The position numbers and the translations under genes are program-made. 64,000 bases of DNA, from assembly GCA_013397115.1 (NCBI GenBank), contig VWZW01000986.1:77890-141889 (forward strand). Reading direction: 5' to 3'. Of this stretch, positions 52,201 to 64,000 are shown piece by piece. Position 1 is the first letter of the stretch, and every line of letters begins with the position of its first letter. The notes under the pieces were generated by a model, which worked only from the letters and a program-made list of their open reading frames with translations, did no database searches and was not told where the DNA came from. This DNA is from Edolisoma coerulescens (Eukaryota; Chordata; Aves; Passeriformes; Campephagidae).

Positions 52201-55200
52201 ACTTTCACGGTAATGCCATGAATATGGTAATTGTCTGTGTGTGCTAATAGTCCTATTTGGGAATCAGTAACTTTTCCCAGTTTGTGCTGTACATACAGCA
52301 GAGCAAAGTTATCATACAAAGATATCATATGAAGGGGTTGACTCTAGGTGTTTGTAATTGTAATGGAGATAAGATTCTGAATCTGATCTCTTTTTGATTT
52401 GATTTTAATATAATGGAATGGCAAGAGCATTTTAGATGCTCAGGAAGAATACCGATCTGATTTTTTTTTTCAATTATCCATCACTTCCTGAAAAACAATT
52501 GAGAACACGAATCTGTTACACTTTATTTGTGGCAGCCATGATTCAGCATGCCAAAAGTGGAGCCGGGAAAGTATTTCCTTGATTCTGTATTCTTTGGCAG
52601 GAGCATAATGAGTAATAAAATACAATCTCTTTAGAAAAACATGTGCTATCTTTTTTTTGTGTAGTAGTAATGAGAAGATTACTTGGTGCTTTTTATTGTC
52701 ACATCAAGTTGCTGACTGTTGAAATACAAGGCTGTTGCTGAATATTACTGCTAGGAACTAGAGCATGTATGTGTGTGGCCTCACATCTAACTTTGCAGCT
52801 TGCCACCTTTTGTCCTTACCAGTACAGATAATTAGCGGTGATGTTTCCTTAATTTCTTTAATGCATTAATTAAAATTTTTATAAGTGTTGATAAAAAAAT
52901 ACCTATTTTGTTTTTTGTTTTAGAATGAGAAAATTTTTCAGTCTTATTTCTATGAATATTTGTAAATAAATATTTCTTCATGGAGTGTAGTGTAATATAT
53001 ACACATATAAGCAGTAGGTAATTTCTTTCTGTCTGACACAGAAATAGAAAAAAATTCTCATCTTGTCAGCTGTGACCCCAAAATAAAAACACTAATAGGT
53101 CTGCATAGTGTTGGGAGGGGTGGAAAGGGAGAGGGTGGTGGTACCTGTAACAGATCAGATGAACTGTAAAGCCATTATTCATGTTATGTGAAGTGGCTTT
53201 TTCATATCATTTTTGCTGTGGACCTTTTGAGTTATTGCAGTGATGAAAGGAACTTTGGTAGCTGCTTCTCCAGGTCCTCTATTGCTGCATCATTGGTTTG
53301 TTGTCAGAAGGCTTCGACATTTGAGCCAATAATTTAAAAACATGTCTCCATTTAATCACCCAAATAATTTTAATTTATTGAATTTAGTCTTTAACATTGG
53401 CAGTGCCCTTTCTGAATTTGTCATTGTCCTCCAACACTGTTTCACAGAAGTGCAAGTTCTGTAGAAAGTTCCAGTCTGAGTAATTTAAGTGATGATGGTA
53501 ACTCGCTTTATCTAGTGCCACAGTGCTGTGTAAGATGAGGGAGGTGGTAGCACCTTCCTTGCTCATTTCTGTTTATTAACAGCACAAAGAGAGAATTCAC
53601 AGTGCCGCTGCGGTTAAGAGTGTTTGGTGCATCAGTTACTAAACCTCCCATATTTCTAAGTAGGAAGATCTCTGAATTTCTTTTTCTTTGTTACCTGACA
53701 GGGTTAATTCTTTCTATAATTAAAATATGCTTAGAGTATTCCACACAGCATCCTAAGTAGCATACTGATCAAAGCTGTAAGAAGAGTTATTACTTCAGAA
53801 CTATCTTTTGGAGCCCTGGCTTCTACATGCTGGTCTGCTCCTACTTTTCCAAACCATGCCAGTGGAACACTCTTTATTCTTGAAAGGACATGAGTCAGTG
53901 GGCACAAACAGAAGCACACATTTCCTTATACATCCAAGCATCTAAAATTACTTTTAGTGTTGATTTTAACAACTTATGTGATAGGGATCTTTCAGCATTT
54001 AAATTCTGGCAGGAAATGTGCCTTTTTTCCTAAGCCTTGTTCCAAGTGTTTTAATTCCTCCCTCCCTATTCAGGGTTCTTCCTCTTACACTAATCTCTTA
54101 AAGGCATAGTCTCTAGGACCAGAGGGCTGACCCATTATGAAAATGGCCTCTGGGAAAATACAAAATAGGAATTTTGCATTCTGAAAACTGGGTATTGAAA
54201 GCATGTTTGGGAAAATTGAGATATTTGGTAGAGTTAACCATGGCATCAAACTTGCTATCAGTAGGTTGGGTGGAAAACTGTACAGATAGTGCATATTTTG
54301 CCAGCTGTAAATGTAAAATGTAAAAATTATATGAGAAATAAAAAGAGGTTTAAAACAGATTGCAGAACCCATTATCATTGAACATGCATGCATCAGAAAC
54401 AGATCACAGCTGAAAGGGCTGGTGAATAAACCAGATAGAATGTTCAGCAGGGTGCTGGGTCTACTTGCTGGGTCCAGGCCCCTGGCTCAGGGAACAGGGC
54501 TTGTAGAGCAGAGCTGTGGAGGTGACTCAAAAGGCTTTGCTGCCACCAGACACAGGTTTTACCAGCTGTATATCCCTGTACCTATGGTAACTTCTAGGTA
54601 GTGACAGCAGAACACGCATATATCTTATCTGCTGATTTGATAAAATTGAACTGAAAATTACCATGGTAACTCTATCATCATATGAATCAGCTGCCAATCT
54701 ATGAGGGTACCACTGCATTTTTCTGGACTCTTTGTGCTACAAATGTTTTGTAAAAAACCTGGGTTACTTATTGTTGTTACTGTTCTAGGATTTGCTCTCT
54801 GAAAAAGTTCTAGTCTGGGGCTGGAAAAAAGGCTATGCAGCTAAAGTATTGTGCTACTCCACAGCAAATTAAATTCCCTCTGGCAAATAATCTCCCCTTC
54901 CCTAGTAGCTGTGTAAGTAATGCCATTTAGACATTTTCCTAATCCTCATATTTTAGTGATTGAACTTCTGCTAGAGTACCATGCAATTCTCCGTGTGTTA
55001 TCTTTGTCCCTGACTAGAACTTTGGTAGTGTAACAAGATTATCTGTGAGAAAGAGCAGTACTGCATAGCTTGCAGCTACTTTGTCCTGCCATCGAGTCCC
55101 CACAAATTAATTAGGTTTTACTCTCTTGAATGCTCTGGGAAACCAAGTCATCTACAAATGCTTCAGGAAATCATAATGATGAACTCGTGGGTGGTTCAGT

Positions 55201-55263
55201 TAATTAGCAAAATCTCTTGGTTACAGAACATTAATAATGAATTTTCAGCTGCAGATCTGATAC

Positions 55264-55300
55264 ATGTGTGTATGTATGTGTGTATGTATGTATGTATGTA
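55264..55300. repeat. TGTG/TATG tetranucleotide microsatellite
   Basis: Alternating TGTG and TATG units over 37 bases, likely length-polymorphic. The open frame with repeated MCVC residues that crosses it is an artefact. Confidence 0.9.
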
Positions 55301-58300
55301 GAACTGTGCCTTGCTGTGCAGAGATACCCAAGGTAACTCTGGCCATGTTTGCTCAAAGAGAGACGCAGCATGAACATGTTAGTCCAGCCTTTGTAGGGTT
55401 TGTATTGTACCTCTTACCACTCAATCATCCCACTCTAAAACAAAACTATCCCAAACAGCAGCAAATCAGTTGAATACGTAGGTATCTGTAGTAAAAAAAT
55501 ATAAAGGTGGTGAAAAATATTAACTCCCCCATTATCTATTTCAAAAGTAAAATTAGAGTTATTTTCAATTAGTGTTTGCTTTGTATTTACATGTTAGTGA
55601 TCCAATATAGTCTGGATATGTGATAAATGCAGCGCTCATGGTTAAAAGTAATTTCCTTGATGGACACCCACTGTGAAGTGACTGGTGCAGTTGTGCCTGT
55701 TGAGAGCTTTACTGAAGTTCTAAAATTATTTCTAAACTAATACCTGCAACATTTCCAAGCTATTACCTGCCACAGTAAATTGCAAAATTCCAGAGTTAAT
55801 GTGGTATCAAAGTAACTGTTTCACATTCATTAACCATCCCTTTCCTATTTCTTCTACCGTGTTGACATTGATATGGGATAATAACATGTCTTATTTGCAA
55901 CAGTTTGCAAAAGGAACGTCAGCTGTAACGTTCTACCAGTGCTGCCTGCACGGTGGTGGGAGAGACACTGTGAGGAGTTGGGGTGGCACCACACATCCCT
56001 TGGGCATCATGACACTTCTGCTCTACCAAAAGTTTTGCATTTAGGAAACCAGACCAAAATGCTTTGTGTTTGTCATACACATATCATGCCTGCCCAGAGG
56101 GGTCAGCAGCTCCCATGTTGCATTGCATGCTCCTGTGTTGATGAAATGGTGTCTGTGGGAGCAGTGGTTTTCCCATGGTGATGTCCAGGGGCTCTTGCAG
56201 GGGTGAAATAACTTTGCAGAATCCAGCACTGTTGCAGTTCTGTTTCTTTGATCTTTCCCACAGTTTCCTAAATATGCAGCAATGTAAATATATATATTAA
56301 CATCACTGTTAGTAATAAAACTATTAAAGTTGACAAGGTACTGCTGCCACAGGGGATACTAAAATGGGCCTGTGAAAGGCAATAATGTTTTGTAGTCTGC
56401 ACTTCTAGTGTGCACTCAGATGCTGCTTATAGCTGATTGTCTCACACGGGATAGAAAACTGAGACCAAACAGCGTATATAAAGATAACTGCTCAAGAAAA
56501 AAATTTTTGCCATTTACTACCCTTAGGCATCTTTTAATTCTTAAAATTACACGAGATGGAACAGCTGATGCATGTCTTGTCTCCAAATTCCAACATTTTC
56601 TCAAGGCCTGTAGGTCCCCTTTGGACTTTTGAAAGCATTTCTGTTATTTCCTAAAATATAAGTTCAAAATCAGCTCTCAGTAGTGAATATTGCTGGGACC
56701 AGATAATTACTAGCCAGGCATTTTGTAAGGTATAGAAGAAGAGGAAAACTAGTCTATGTTGAGCTGTTTGTAGCAGCAGAGAAGAAGCAGCTTTAAAAAC
56801 TCAAGTTACTGGATAAAAATATTACTGGAAAAAAATATTAAAGACTGCTGTATTCAACTTCAAGCATTCTTTTAGATCCTTGCTGTAGGTGTGTTACCAA
56901 GTGTAGTCCTGCTAATTAGTTTGTGCACAATGCTTACTGCATGGCCTTCCAGAATCCCATGTGTATTTTTATCCTAGGTAACAATACTTGAGGAAAGATA
57001 CTGGTCCATTAACAATCAGACCTTTCCAAGACAATATATGCAGTGAATGGTATTCTGGAATTCCTTTATGAGAAGTAGCTGTATTTCCCATTGTTATGAA
57101 TGCTCAGATATATCAGGATTTCTCTTCCCAGAACTGACCACTTTTTGTTTTAATGCACAGTATGTTAAATAAACTTAAATTACATACTGTGAGGAAAAAC
57201 TGTTCCCTGGGGTAGCATTCTTCCAACATGAACTTAGTGCTAGAATATGTATTTTTAATGACAGAGAAATTACAGGCTGTCACACAGTCATTTAGCAAGG
57301 CTAGAGTATTCTGAGTTTCTGCTGCCATTCTTACTGATTTAATAAAAACACACATAACTTAAAAGAAACTTTTTTTAATATAATTTGATAAAAAGAAGAA
57401 GATGCTTCAAAATCTGAACATACGAACTGTAGAAACTGAAAACAGGGTAATGTGAAATACAGTTTGGGATAGCAAAGCAATTTTAAACGGTGTAAAAATG
57501 CTATCAATAAAATACATAAGGGGAGATTCTGGAGTCTATCCCTACCATGGGAAATAAAACTGAAGTTGAATTTCATGTTATGGTAGCGGTTTAGTGGCAG
57601 GGTAGGGCAGATTTATATGAGAATCTAATGCTGAACTTGGCAAAGCATTTGTACACACAAAGGAGAGTGAGGAGAGACCATGGATGGCTCCAGTCTGCAC
57701 AAAATGCAGCTGCAGCCTTCAAAGGGAGAAGCAGCGTTGTCTTCTACTTGAGATGATTGTTCACCATCACAGAGAGCTTGTAGGGAAGGAGCTGTGAAAG
57801 AAGCCTTGGAGTTTCTAGACGTGATAAGTAATAGTTTGTATTTTTCCAGTGTTATTCTATAGAATCTGACAGCTGCCTGCACCTACTCCATTCACTGCAT
57901 GTCATTATTAATGTACTGGGCTATCACACAATTCAGTACTAATGTTGGACTGCGTAAGACTGAAATTTGTGGAGAAAATACTGAGACTACATGACATTGA
58001 GTCTATATCATCTACTTTTCTACAGAAACAGAATTCTTGCACTTTTAAGCTATTTGTAGGCAGTGAAGTACCTGTGAAGGTGTGGCCTGTGTGGACAGCC
58101 CTGTGGTTAGCCATGATGAGGTGAAGAGCAAGGAATAGAGCAACGGCACGTGTCAGGGAAGAAAGCTGCCTAGGAAAGGGCTGGGAGCTTTATTACTCCT
58201 GATACGCTGTGATGGAAAAAGTGTTTTTTTCTTTTTGGCATGTATGATCTCCCATCATAGTGAAAAGCGTCTAGAGTCTAGCATTTTTATGACAGTGAAA

Positions 58301-59363
58301 TTTAAATGTTCAAGAATAGTAGGGATTGTTTCTAAAGTCATTTGGGTATTGGTAGAAGTTCTCTTGGTAAATGTTTCATGCACTTGAAATAAAGTTATTC
58401 TTTCTCCTCAGACAACTTTTAACTTATGGACAAATTTTAAAACAGAGGGAGAAGTTATTACCATGGGGGACTGTGCATGAGTTTGTCTTTGTGTAGAGGA
58501 GCAGTCCACAAAGGCTATGGTTAGACACCAGTGGGATCCTCAAATAGGCCTTGCAAGGTCATCATGATATTTGGGGGGCTGTTAATGAGATGACCGTGGA
58601 AGGAAAAAATAGGAATAGGAAAAATTTCAAATAATGTGAAGGGATATGGAAAATATCTATCTTTTGGACAAAATTTCTGCAAATATTCACAGGGGGCTGA
58701 ACTTCTTAGTTTGCTTTCAGTCTCTACAAAATTATTTTAAATTTTGTGTAATACTAAAGGAATTAGCAATGGAAAAATATATTTCTTAAGAAATTGATTA
58801 CAATGACTTTTAGATAATTTGTGGGGTTTTGATTCATCTCGGAAGGGATAGATGGAGCTCTTGCTGTTTTTCTACAGACTTTGTTCTTTATCCTATTGAG
58901 TAATTGAAATTCAGAATTCACACGTATTTGATTCTTTGATATATATTTTCATTAAAAGCTTGCCAGTAGTGTGAGCTGTGTATGTTTTTGAGATATTCAT
59001 TAAATGCGATTTTAACAGTTTACATGATATTCTGACAGTTTACCAAACCTATCAGTCAAAAGCAGATGGCCTGCGTTGGTAGGATTTTTTGGTTAAAATG
59101 AATATATTTTCAACATATGTATTTTATTTATAATATATTTGCTAGCAAGATTTTATCCTTAAAACTCAGTTAATCAATCTGCAATACCATCCTACACTTC
59201 AGCATGATGCTTGAACCCTAAGATATTATCTGTCTGCAGTTCATTTCAGTAATATATGTGATTATAGAGCAAATTAAATTATGTCCTATATCAGACCTAG
59301 GACGCTGAAACTGTAGCTGTATTCATTTGTCACTTCTTTATACCTACTTATCCAGCCACCCCT

Positions 59364-59506
59364 TCATGAACTTAGTGTGCTTTTAGACATCTGGGTCTCC
59401 CTGATTTCAACGCCGTGCTGTTTTGGTTTGTTATTTAATGGGGATATGTCGGTCGTCTCATACGGAGGAGAGGACGTGTTACCAGGTGTCTGTCTGGATT
59501 GTGGTG
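59364..59506 (-). CDS. Candidate terminal coding exon, unknown gene
   Basis: On the minus strand a long polypyrimidine tract (complement of about 59517-59558) ends in GGCTGGACAG at 59507, a strong acceptor. It is followed by two bases completing a split codon, 46 codons and TGA (stop at 59364-59366). The peptide is hydrophilic and rich in Pro, Ser, Thr and Lys (pieces: QTPGNTSSPPYETTDISPL, KPKQHGVEIRETQ, MSKSTLSS at the C-terminus). It looks like a disordered cytoplasmic or nuclear tail. Six CpGs lie within about 75 bases, which suggests constraint in this CpG-poor DNA. Alternative AGs at 59494 and 59490 would shorten the exon and change its phase. A minus-strand AATAAA at 59123-59128 could end a 3' UTR of about 240 bases. 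Upstream exons would lie to the right. I do not recognise the gene. The plus strand of the same bases is also open for 69 codons, so coding status is unproven. Confidence 0.35.
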
Positions 59507-62500
59507 CTGTCCAGCCAAGACAGGAAGGAGGGGAGGAAGGGCGTGGAGAGATGAGGGGACTGAACCAGCAGTGGCTTCAAGAGTGAACACCTGGTGGTCA
59601 CCAGAGTTTCTCCCATGAGTGGCTGCACTTGGGAGCTTTCTCGATGGGTTGCCTACATCTCAGTTTTCACAGCTGCAAAAGCAGTAAAACAAAGTGTAGG
59701 ACTGTGGCCAGGGCACAGACCTGTGAGGAAGCCAGTAGCTCTGATTTCAAATGGCTTTCTGCCTTCTATGCAAGATGGGAAAGCAGGAGACCCCTGCACT
59801 GTTGCACAATCTGTGGCATGACCAAGGGAAGCTCAGATGGCAGGGCACAGGGACAGCCTTGCTCACTGCCTCGATGCAGACAAGGGTAGTGTCAACAAGA
59901 CCAGCATCCTAGGGCATTTCAAAATAAAGCCAGTCACTCCTATCTGCAAGGGTAATGTTGGCACACAGTTCTCAAATTTACTTATGTATTATATATGTTT
60001 ATTCTAACTTAGGCACCATCAGTTATATACCTACAGTTTCTAACAGTTCAAGGGCTTACTTATTTTCACTAAAACTTTAATGTAAGTTTCTGTATAGCGC
60101 TAGAAATAATATAGATAACTCAGCTTAGGTTTGAAACAATCTCTGCTTAGTTTTTGACCAGGAATAGTTGTTCTGTTTTATGTTCCATATCACTGACAGG
60201 CAATAATAGGGAGAATAGGGAGAAATTACTAGAACCAAAACTTAATGATATGTGTTGGTAACATAGCAATTTAGTAGATTAAATAGTAGAAACTATGCTG
60301 AGGGAATATTTTAAATAAAGATTTGTATGCATAAATACATAGAGAAGAACTGCACTTTTTCTGGTGTGTGTTGTTGCTTTTATTAGCATATTTTCTTACA
60401 TATTTAAGCATGTCCAACAGACCATAAACCAGTTGATTTAATCTGAAAACAGTTTACAGAAGTTTATCTATGTATTTTTAGAATCTGAACTATTAGAAGT
60501 ATACAGGTACTGTACATGTACTCTTTTTCCAGTAGCCAGGTAATACAATGTTTTTCCACTTAATGAGAAAGAGAAGTGAGTAAGAAGGAAAGGTTTATCT
60601 GGGTTTGTAATGGCTTAGGTTTTCATGAAGGAACTGTTAGCCAGACAAATCTGCAGCAGTGATACCACCATTGCACTGACATTTAAATTCAAATTTTGGG
60701 GAAAAAATCATAACAAAAAGTTTTGAAAGGACAGAATTGAAGAATTCTTGGACTTTGAATTTGCTTTTTTTAATAACGCAGGTGTCTACTTTCTTAGATC
60801 AATGTAATAAATTGCCTAGTGGAGCTTACTCCATTCCTTGTAGGTTTCTTTCAGTATCAATACAGAGGGAGAGTTGAGTGGAAACTCAAAATCTTTAATA
60901 AATATTTTAGTTTCTGTAGGGTTTTTCATGAACCATCCTGAGCCATTAGATTTTTTTGTGCAGCAGAAAGGCTTGTTCTAAAAATAATTTTATTCTCATT
61001 CATCGAAAAAGACATTCAGTATTTTGCTGTATTATAAAAGTTATTCTCTCAAATTTTCTGTCTCATGGTCTGTTTTCCTAAACTGGAATACTGATTCAGA
61101 TGAATCTTGTTAGTGAGTGTGAAAAAATGTTTATGATTTTTTTCTAAAAGTATCTCCCCAAGAAGAAAAATCAAGAAGATCTTGTAAAACCTATTCTCCA
61201 CTGCTATTACAAGCTTTGTGCTAAAATGCTTTGAGTTTGGGAGTAAAGGTAATCACATTTAAAAAAACACATTACATGTAAATTAGCAACTCTTAACAGT
61301 TTTGGTGGTATATTTAGATAGCTTGATTTCAAACACTAAAATTAGTACTACTCAATAGAACATAAAATACATTATCCTAAATTCATAAATTATAATTTTT
61401 TATTGGACAAATTATTATGTAGTGTTACTACTGTGAACATTCAGAATTAGGACAGAAAATAGATAAACTATTAATTAAGTTTCTTCAGAGGAAAATACAT
61501 CTAATTTCAGGACATGTATTAAAAATGGAAATTGGAGTAGGATAGATATATACAGATAGCCAGGTCCTTTTCCAATGGTAATCAGTTTAAAATTTATTAC
61601 CATTTTAATGGCAATTATATATAATAATAGGAATTTATGCTCGTTTCTACTGCTCCCTGTTCTATGAAAAGTCATTACTTTTAAACCAATAAGACTGGAG
61701 AAATCCACTATTAAGTACAGTTTTTCTTACCTTCCACTTTACTCAATATTACAACTGAAACAGATGTCATGCAAACCATCTGTGAGTTTCTTGTACCTGA
61801 ATATTATCACCTTTTCAATTTTACAGCAGTTTTTATCCATTCTTTGGGTACTGACTTCTTTGAGGTTAATATCCCCCTCCCTTTCTGGCCTCTGGTAGGA
61901 GCCTTGTCCTCCCCATTAGTTCTCATGATAATAGTCTTTACCTGATGTTCTTCTCTTCTGTCTTCCCTACATTTCCTTTCACTTGCAAAAGGAAGAGCAA
62001 TAATTCTTCTCCAGCTTAGTATCTTCTTAACTAGGTGATTTCAAGTCAGGGTCAGAATCTTTTTTTTTGATTGCAGGGTGTCACAGCCAGAGGTGGCTCT
62101 CCTGGCTGAGCAAAGATCAGCCATCCCAGCACCTCCAGCTGGTCAGAGAGTGTGGCAGTTTTGTCAGGACCCAAGGACTGGCAGGGTTGGCAGCAGAAGT
62201 AGCGTTACACCAGTGAGCACAGCATCAGTGAAGTTCCATTGTTGTAAATCCAGTAAAAGAAATAGGAAGGCCAGGCCTGAGCTGTGTAAAACCATCTTGG
62301 CTTTCCAGGAGGCTACCCAGGAGTGCTGCCCCAGAGACTGGAGACACCTCTTCACTCTCACTCAGCTGCATCTCAGTGATGTTACTGGCACGCGTGGTTT
62401 GGCTGGACTCCCAACATTCATTTTTTTTCCTCCGTATCTCCTTGCTTCCTCCTTGCAAAACCCCGAGTGCACAGCTTATAGTCACTGCGCTGATAAAAAG

Positions 62501-64000
62501 CAGGACCTTGGAAAGCAGCAGATCAGCAGCTGTTTTGTGACATTCCAGCTAAACTTAACCCTCAGATGCACACTTCCACTTCTGCTCCTTCAAAATCTGC
62601 TTTGTCTGAAGACAGTCTATGTGTCTTTGTGAATGCGTGTTTGAGGCAAGGGTGCTTAAAGGAAAACAGTGCGTGTCTGATAAGAATATCCATGTTCAAA
62701 AAATTCAACAACTTAAGCTCAGTGTTGAGGTGGTTTTCCAGAATCAAAAATAATTGGAATTGGAAAAGTAAATTGCATTTCAACTAGTGCAATTTAATGA
62801 AATTTTAAAAACAGATGTAAAAAATAAGCCATCGGATAACCTGTGCTTGAGGGAAGGAGTTAATGCAAAGACTTGCCTAAGATCTTGCCTCAGCTAATAT
62901 TACACAGTGTAAATTATGACTTTCTTTCAGTATTGAAAATGATGTCTGCTTTGAAATGTTACTGGCTTTTGCTAATTTCCTGTGCTAATAATATAATTAC
63001 ATACAATTAAATTAATGCTTTAACAAAGCATATGAAGTTTTTAGAAATGCAATGCATCTAATTTCAGAGTTCCATTGAAAGCCTGCAAATAGACTATAAG
63101 CAACTGCTTTTACTTTAGTTTGAATCCCCTAGCTGTTGTTCATTTTCTGGTCAGTTATGTGGATTTGCCCTTTCTGTTTCTAAATGCAAAATCTTTTTTT
63201 CTGTCCTGCAAAACTCTTCTCAGTCATCTGAATTAGGGAGCAGAGAAGTCCTGGTTCATCTCCATTTGTCCAGCTGTAATAGTGCACAAGAGAAAGTAGC
63301 TGAATTTATCAGATTTATCCTGTGAATGGCACTGAGCTACAGCATTTGCACCCCACATCTCTTTCCAGATCCTGTGCCGGAAACAGTTCAGCCAAGTACC
63401 TTTTATGTTTCATGCTTTCTATGTATGCATAACTCACAGCACAGGGAGAAAATCTCATCATGGCTTTAAAGGTGTCTCCAAGTTGCATGGGGACCTGAGG
63501 AGCTCTTTGCTCTGACCCTGGCAGTCGTGAGCCTGCTGAAAAGTTCCCAACTTTCTCCAGTGGACTGCGGTTGCTGAAACCCCTTGGTGTGACTCACCTG
63601 TTCCCACTCTGCCTTTTCTGTAGATGGCATGTGCCCTTCTGAGGGCTTCTGTGGGGGTTCTTGGGACACAACTGTGTCTCCTTTTTATATATATTAAGAT
63701 ATTCTGTTAGTGTCCAGTGATGTCCAATGACCTCAGAGAGCAGCAGTAGTGCTTTGGGGAGCAGATCTGAGAAAAGAAGCCCCGACAAGATCACAGGTGT
63801 GGCATCTGTGCTTCTGCCTCTCCAGAGACATGGGCAGAACAGGTAGCAGGGGGAGGCTTTTGCCACCCAAATGGACCCCTTTCTTTGTAAGATTGAAAAA
63901 GAACGTAGGTAATTGTAAATAGATGGGTGTACTGGGCTTAATTCTTTAACCTCATAGATGCCTCACATAAATGAATTTGGATTTGTAGTAATGTATTTTA
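59507..64000. other. Non-coding interval, GC-richer patches
   Basis: 59507-59900 continues GC-rich, with short open frames on the plus strand that I cannot assign. 62077-62632 has a long open frame after an acceptor-like site. 63590-63870 contains CAG|GTGAGT on the minus strand at about 63591-63599, a consensus donor with open frames before it but no good acceptor. No upstream exon matching the candidate at 59364-59506 could be identified with confidence. The rest is AT-rich. Confidence 0.6.
62077..62632 (+). other. Long open frame after acceptor-like site
   Basis: A T-run followed by GATTGCAG ends at 62076. The frame after it is open for about 184 codons to a stop near 62632. The second codon position at 62078 is GTG, so there is no ATG at the start; if translated, this would have to be an internal or last exon. 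The sequence is GC-richer than its surroundings (about half G+C), which lowers stop-codon frequency and partly explains its length. Minus-strand frames of 65 and 86 codons overlap it. The peptide has a cysteine-, lysine- and arginine-containing first half and a hydrophobic, leucine-rich end, with no domain I recognise. An lncRNA exon or chance is as likely as coding sequence. Confidence 0.15.

Larger units (their letters stand above)
38752..59363. other. Non-coding interval
   Basis: About 20.6 kb without a supported gene. It holds poly(T) at 40576-40588, a degenerate 15-base repeat at 40821-40871 and a 13-base tandem duplication at 42457-42482. There is also a (CAG)5 at 45312-45326, poly(A) at 46629-46643, a short hairpin at 49244-49262 and a TATG/TGTG repeat at 55264-55300. 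An open frame of 113 codons at 43787-44128 is unrecognised. If the exon at 59364-59506 is real, its 3' UTR would lie at the right end of this interval; an AATAAA on the minus strand is at 59123-59128. Confidence 0.65.

Noticed and set aside
59377..59889. Plus-strand open frames over the GC-rich block
   Set aside because: They overlap the minus-strand candidate, lack recognisable domains, and are expected where GC is locally high.
63466..63866. Minus-strand frames ending at a consensus CAG|GTGAGT donor
   Set aside because: No acceptor with a pyrimidine tract upstream, frame closed by a TAA close by, and no homology. A link to the exon at 59364-59506 could not be supported.
1..64000. tRNA, rRNA, known microRNA hairpins, LTR/ERV, CRISPR array or bacterial operon
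   Set aside because: Looked for B-box-like tRNA strings, familiar microRNA seeds, retroviral-type ORFs, regularly spaced repeats and tightly packed ORFs; none was seen.

Overview
The window looks like bird nuclear DNA that is almost entirely non-coding (gene desert or very long introns). It is AT-rich and CpG-poor, and no long open reading frame resembles a known protein. The interspersed repeats I can recognise are fragments of CR1, the dominant non-LTR retrotransposon of birds. One copy still ends in the diagnostic ATTCTATG-type 3' tail. Another (21615-22025) matches the CR1 type common in neoavian and songbird genomes. Strand-asymmetric T/G-rich and A/C-rich tracts (4470-4569, 13048-13153) are also usual in bird introns. 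I saw no Alu, L1 or other mammal-specific repeats. I found no prokaryotic genes, operons, CRISPR arrays, tRNA or rRNA genes, CpG island, or intact endogenous virus. The songbird assignment is an inference; bird is fairly secure.

Layout: 1-3589 is AT-rich DNA with a poly(A) run and one weak exon-like segment. 3590-4275 is an old, diverged CR1 copy. 4276-8322 is unremarkable apart from a T/G tract and a perfect 10-bp inverted repeat. 8323-8650, 19411-19577 and 21615-22025 are further minus-strand CR1 3' fragments, and 38495-38751 is a plus-strand one. The remaining DNA carries only simple repeats and a few short segments that look like exons by splice signals and an open frame.

The best gene candidate is on the minus strand at 59364-59506. 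A strong polypyrimidine tract and AG acceptor lead into a 46-codon open frame ending in TGA, with six CpGs in about 75 bases of otherwise CpG-poor DNA. It could be the terminal coding exon of a gene lying to the right, possibly outside the window. I do not recognise the protein. Weaker exon-like segments lie at 2965-3028, 9975-10108, 29635-29703, 38031-38112 and 62077-62632. They need transcript or conservation data.

I did not find a convincing new biological system. Apart from the CR1 remnants, most open frames here are what chance gives in 64 kb.
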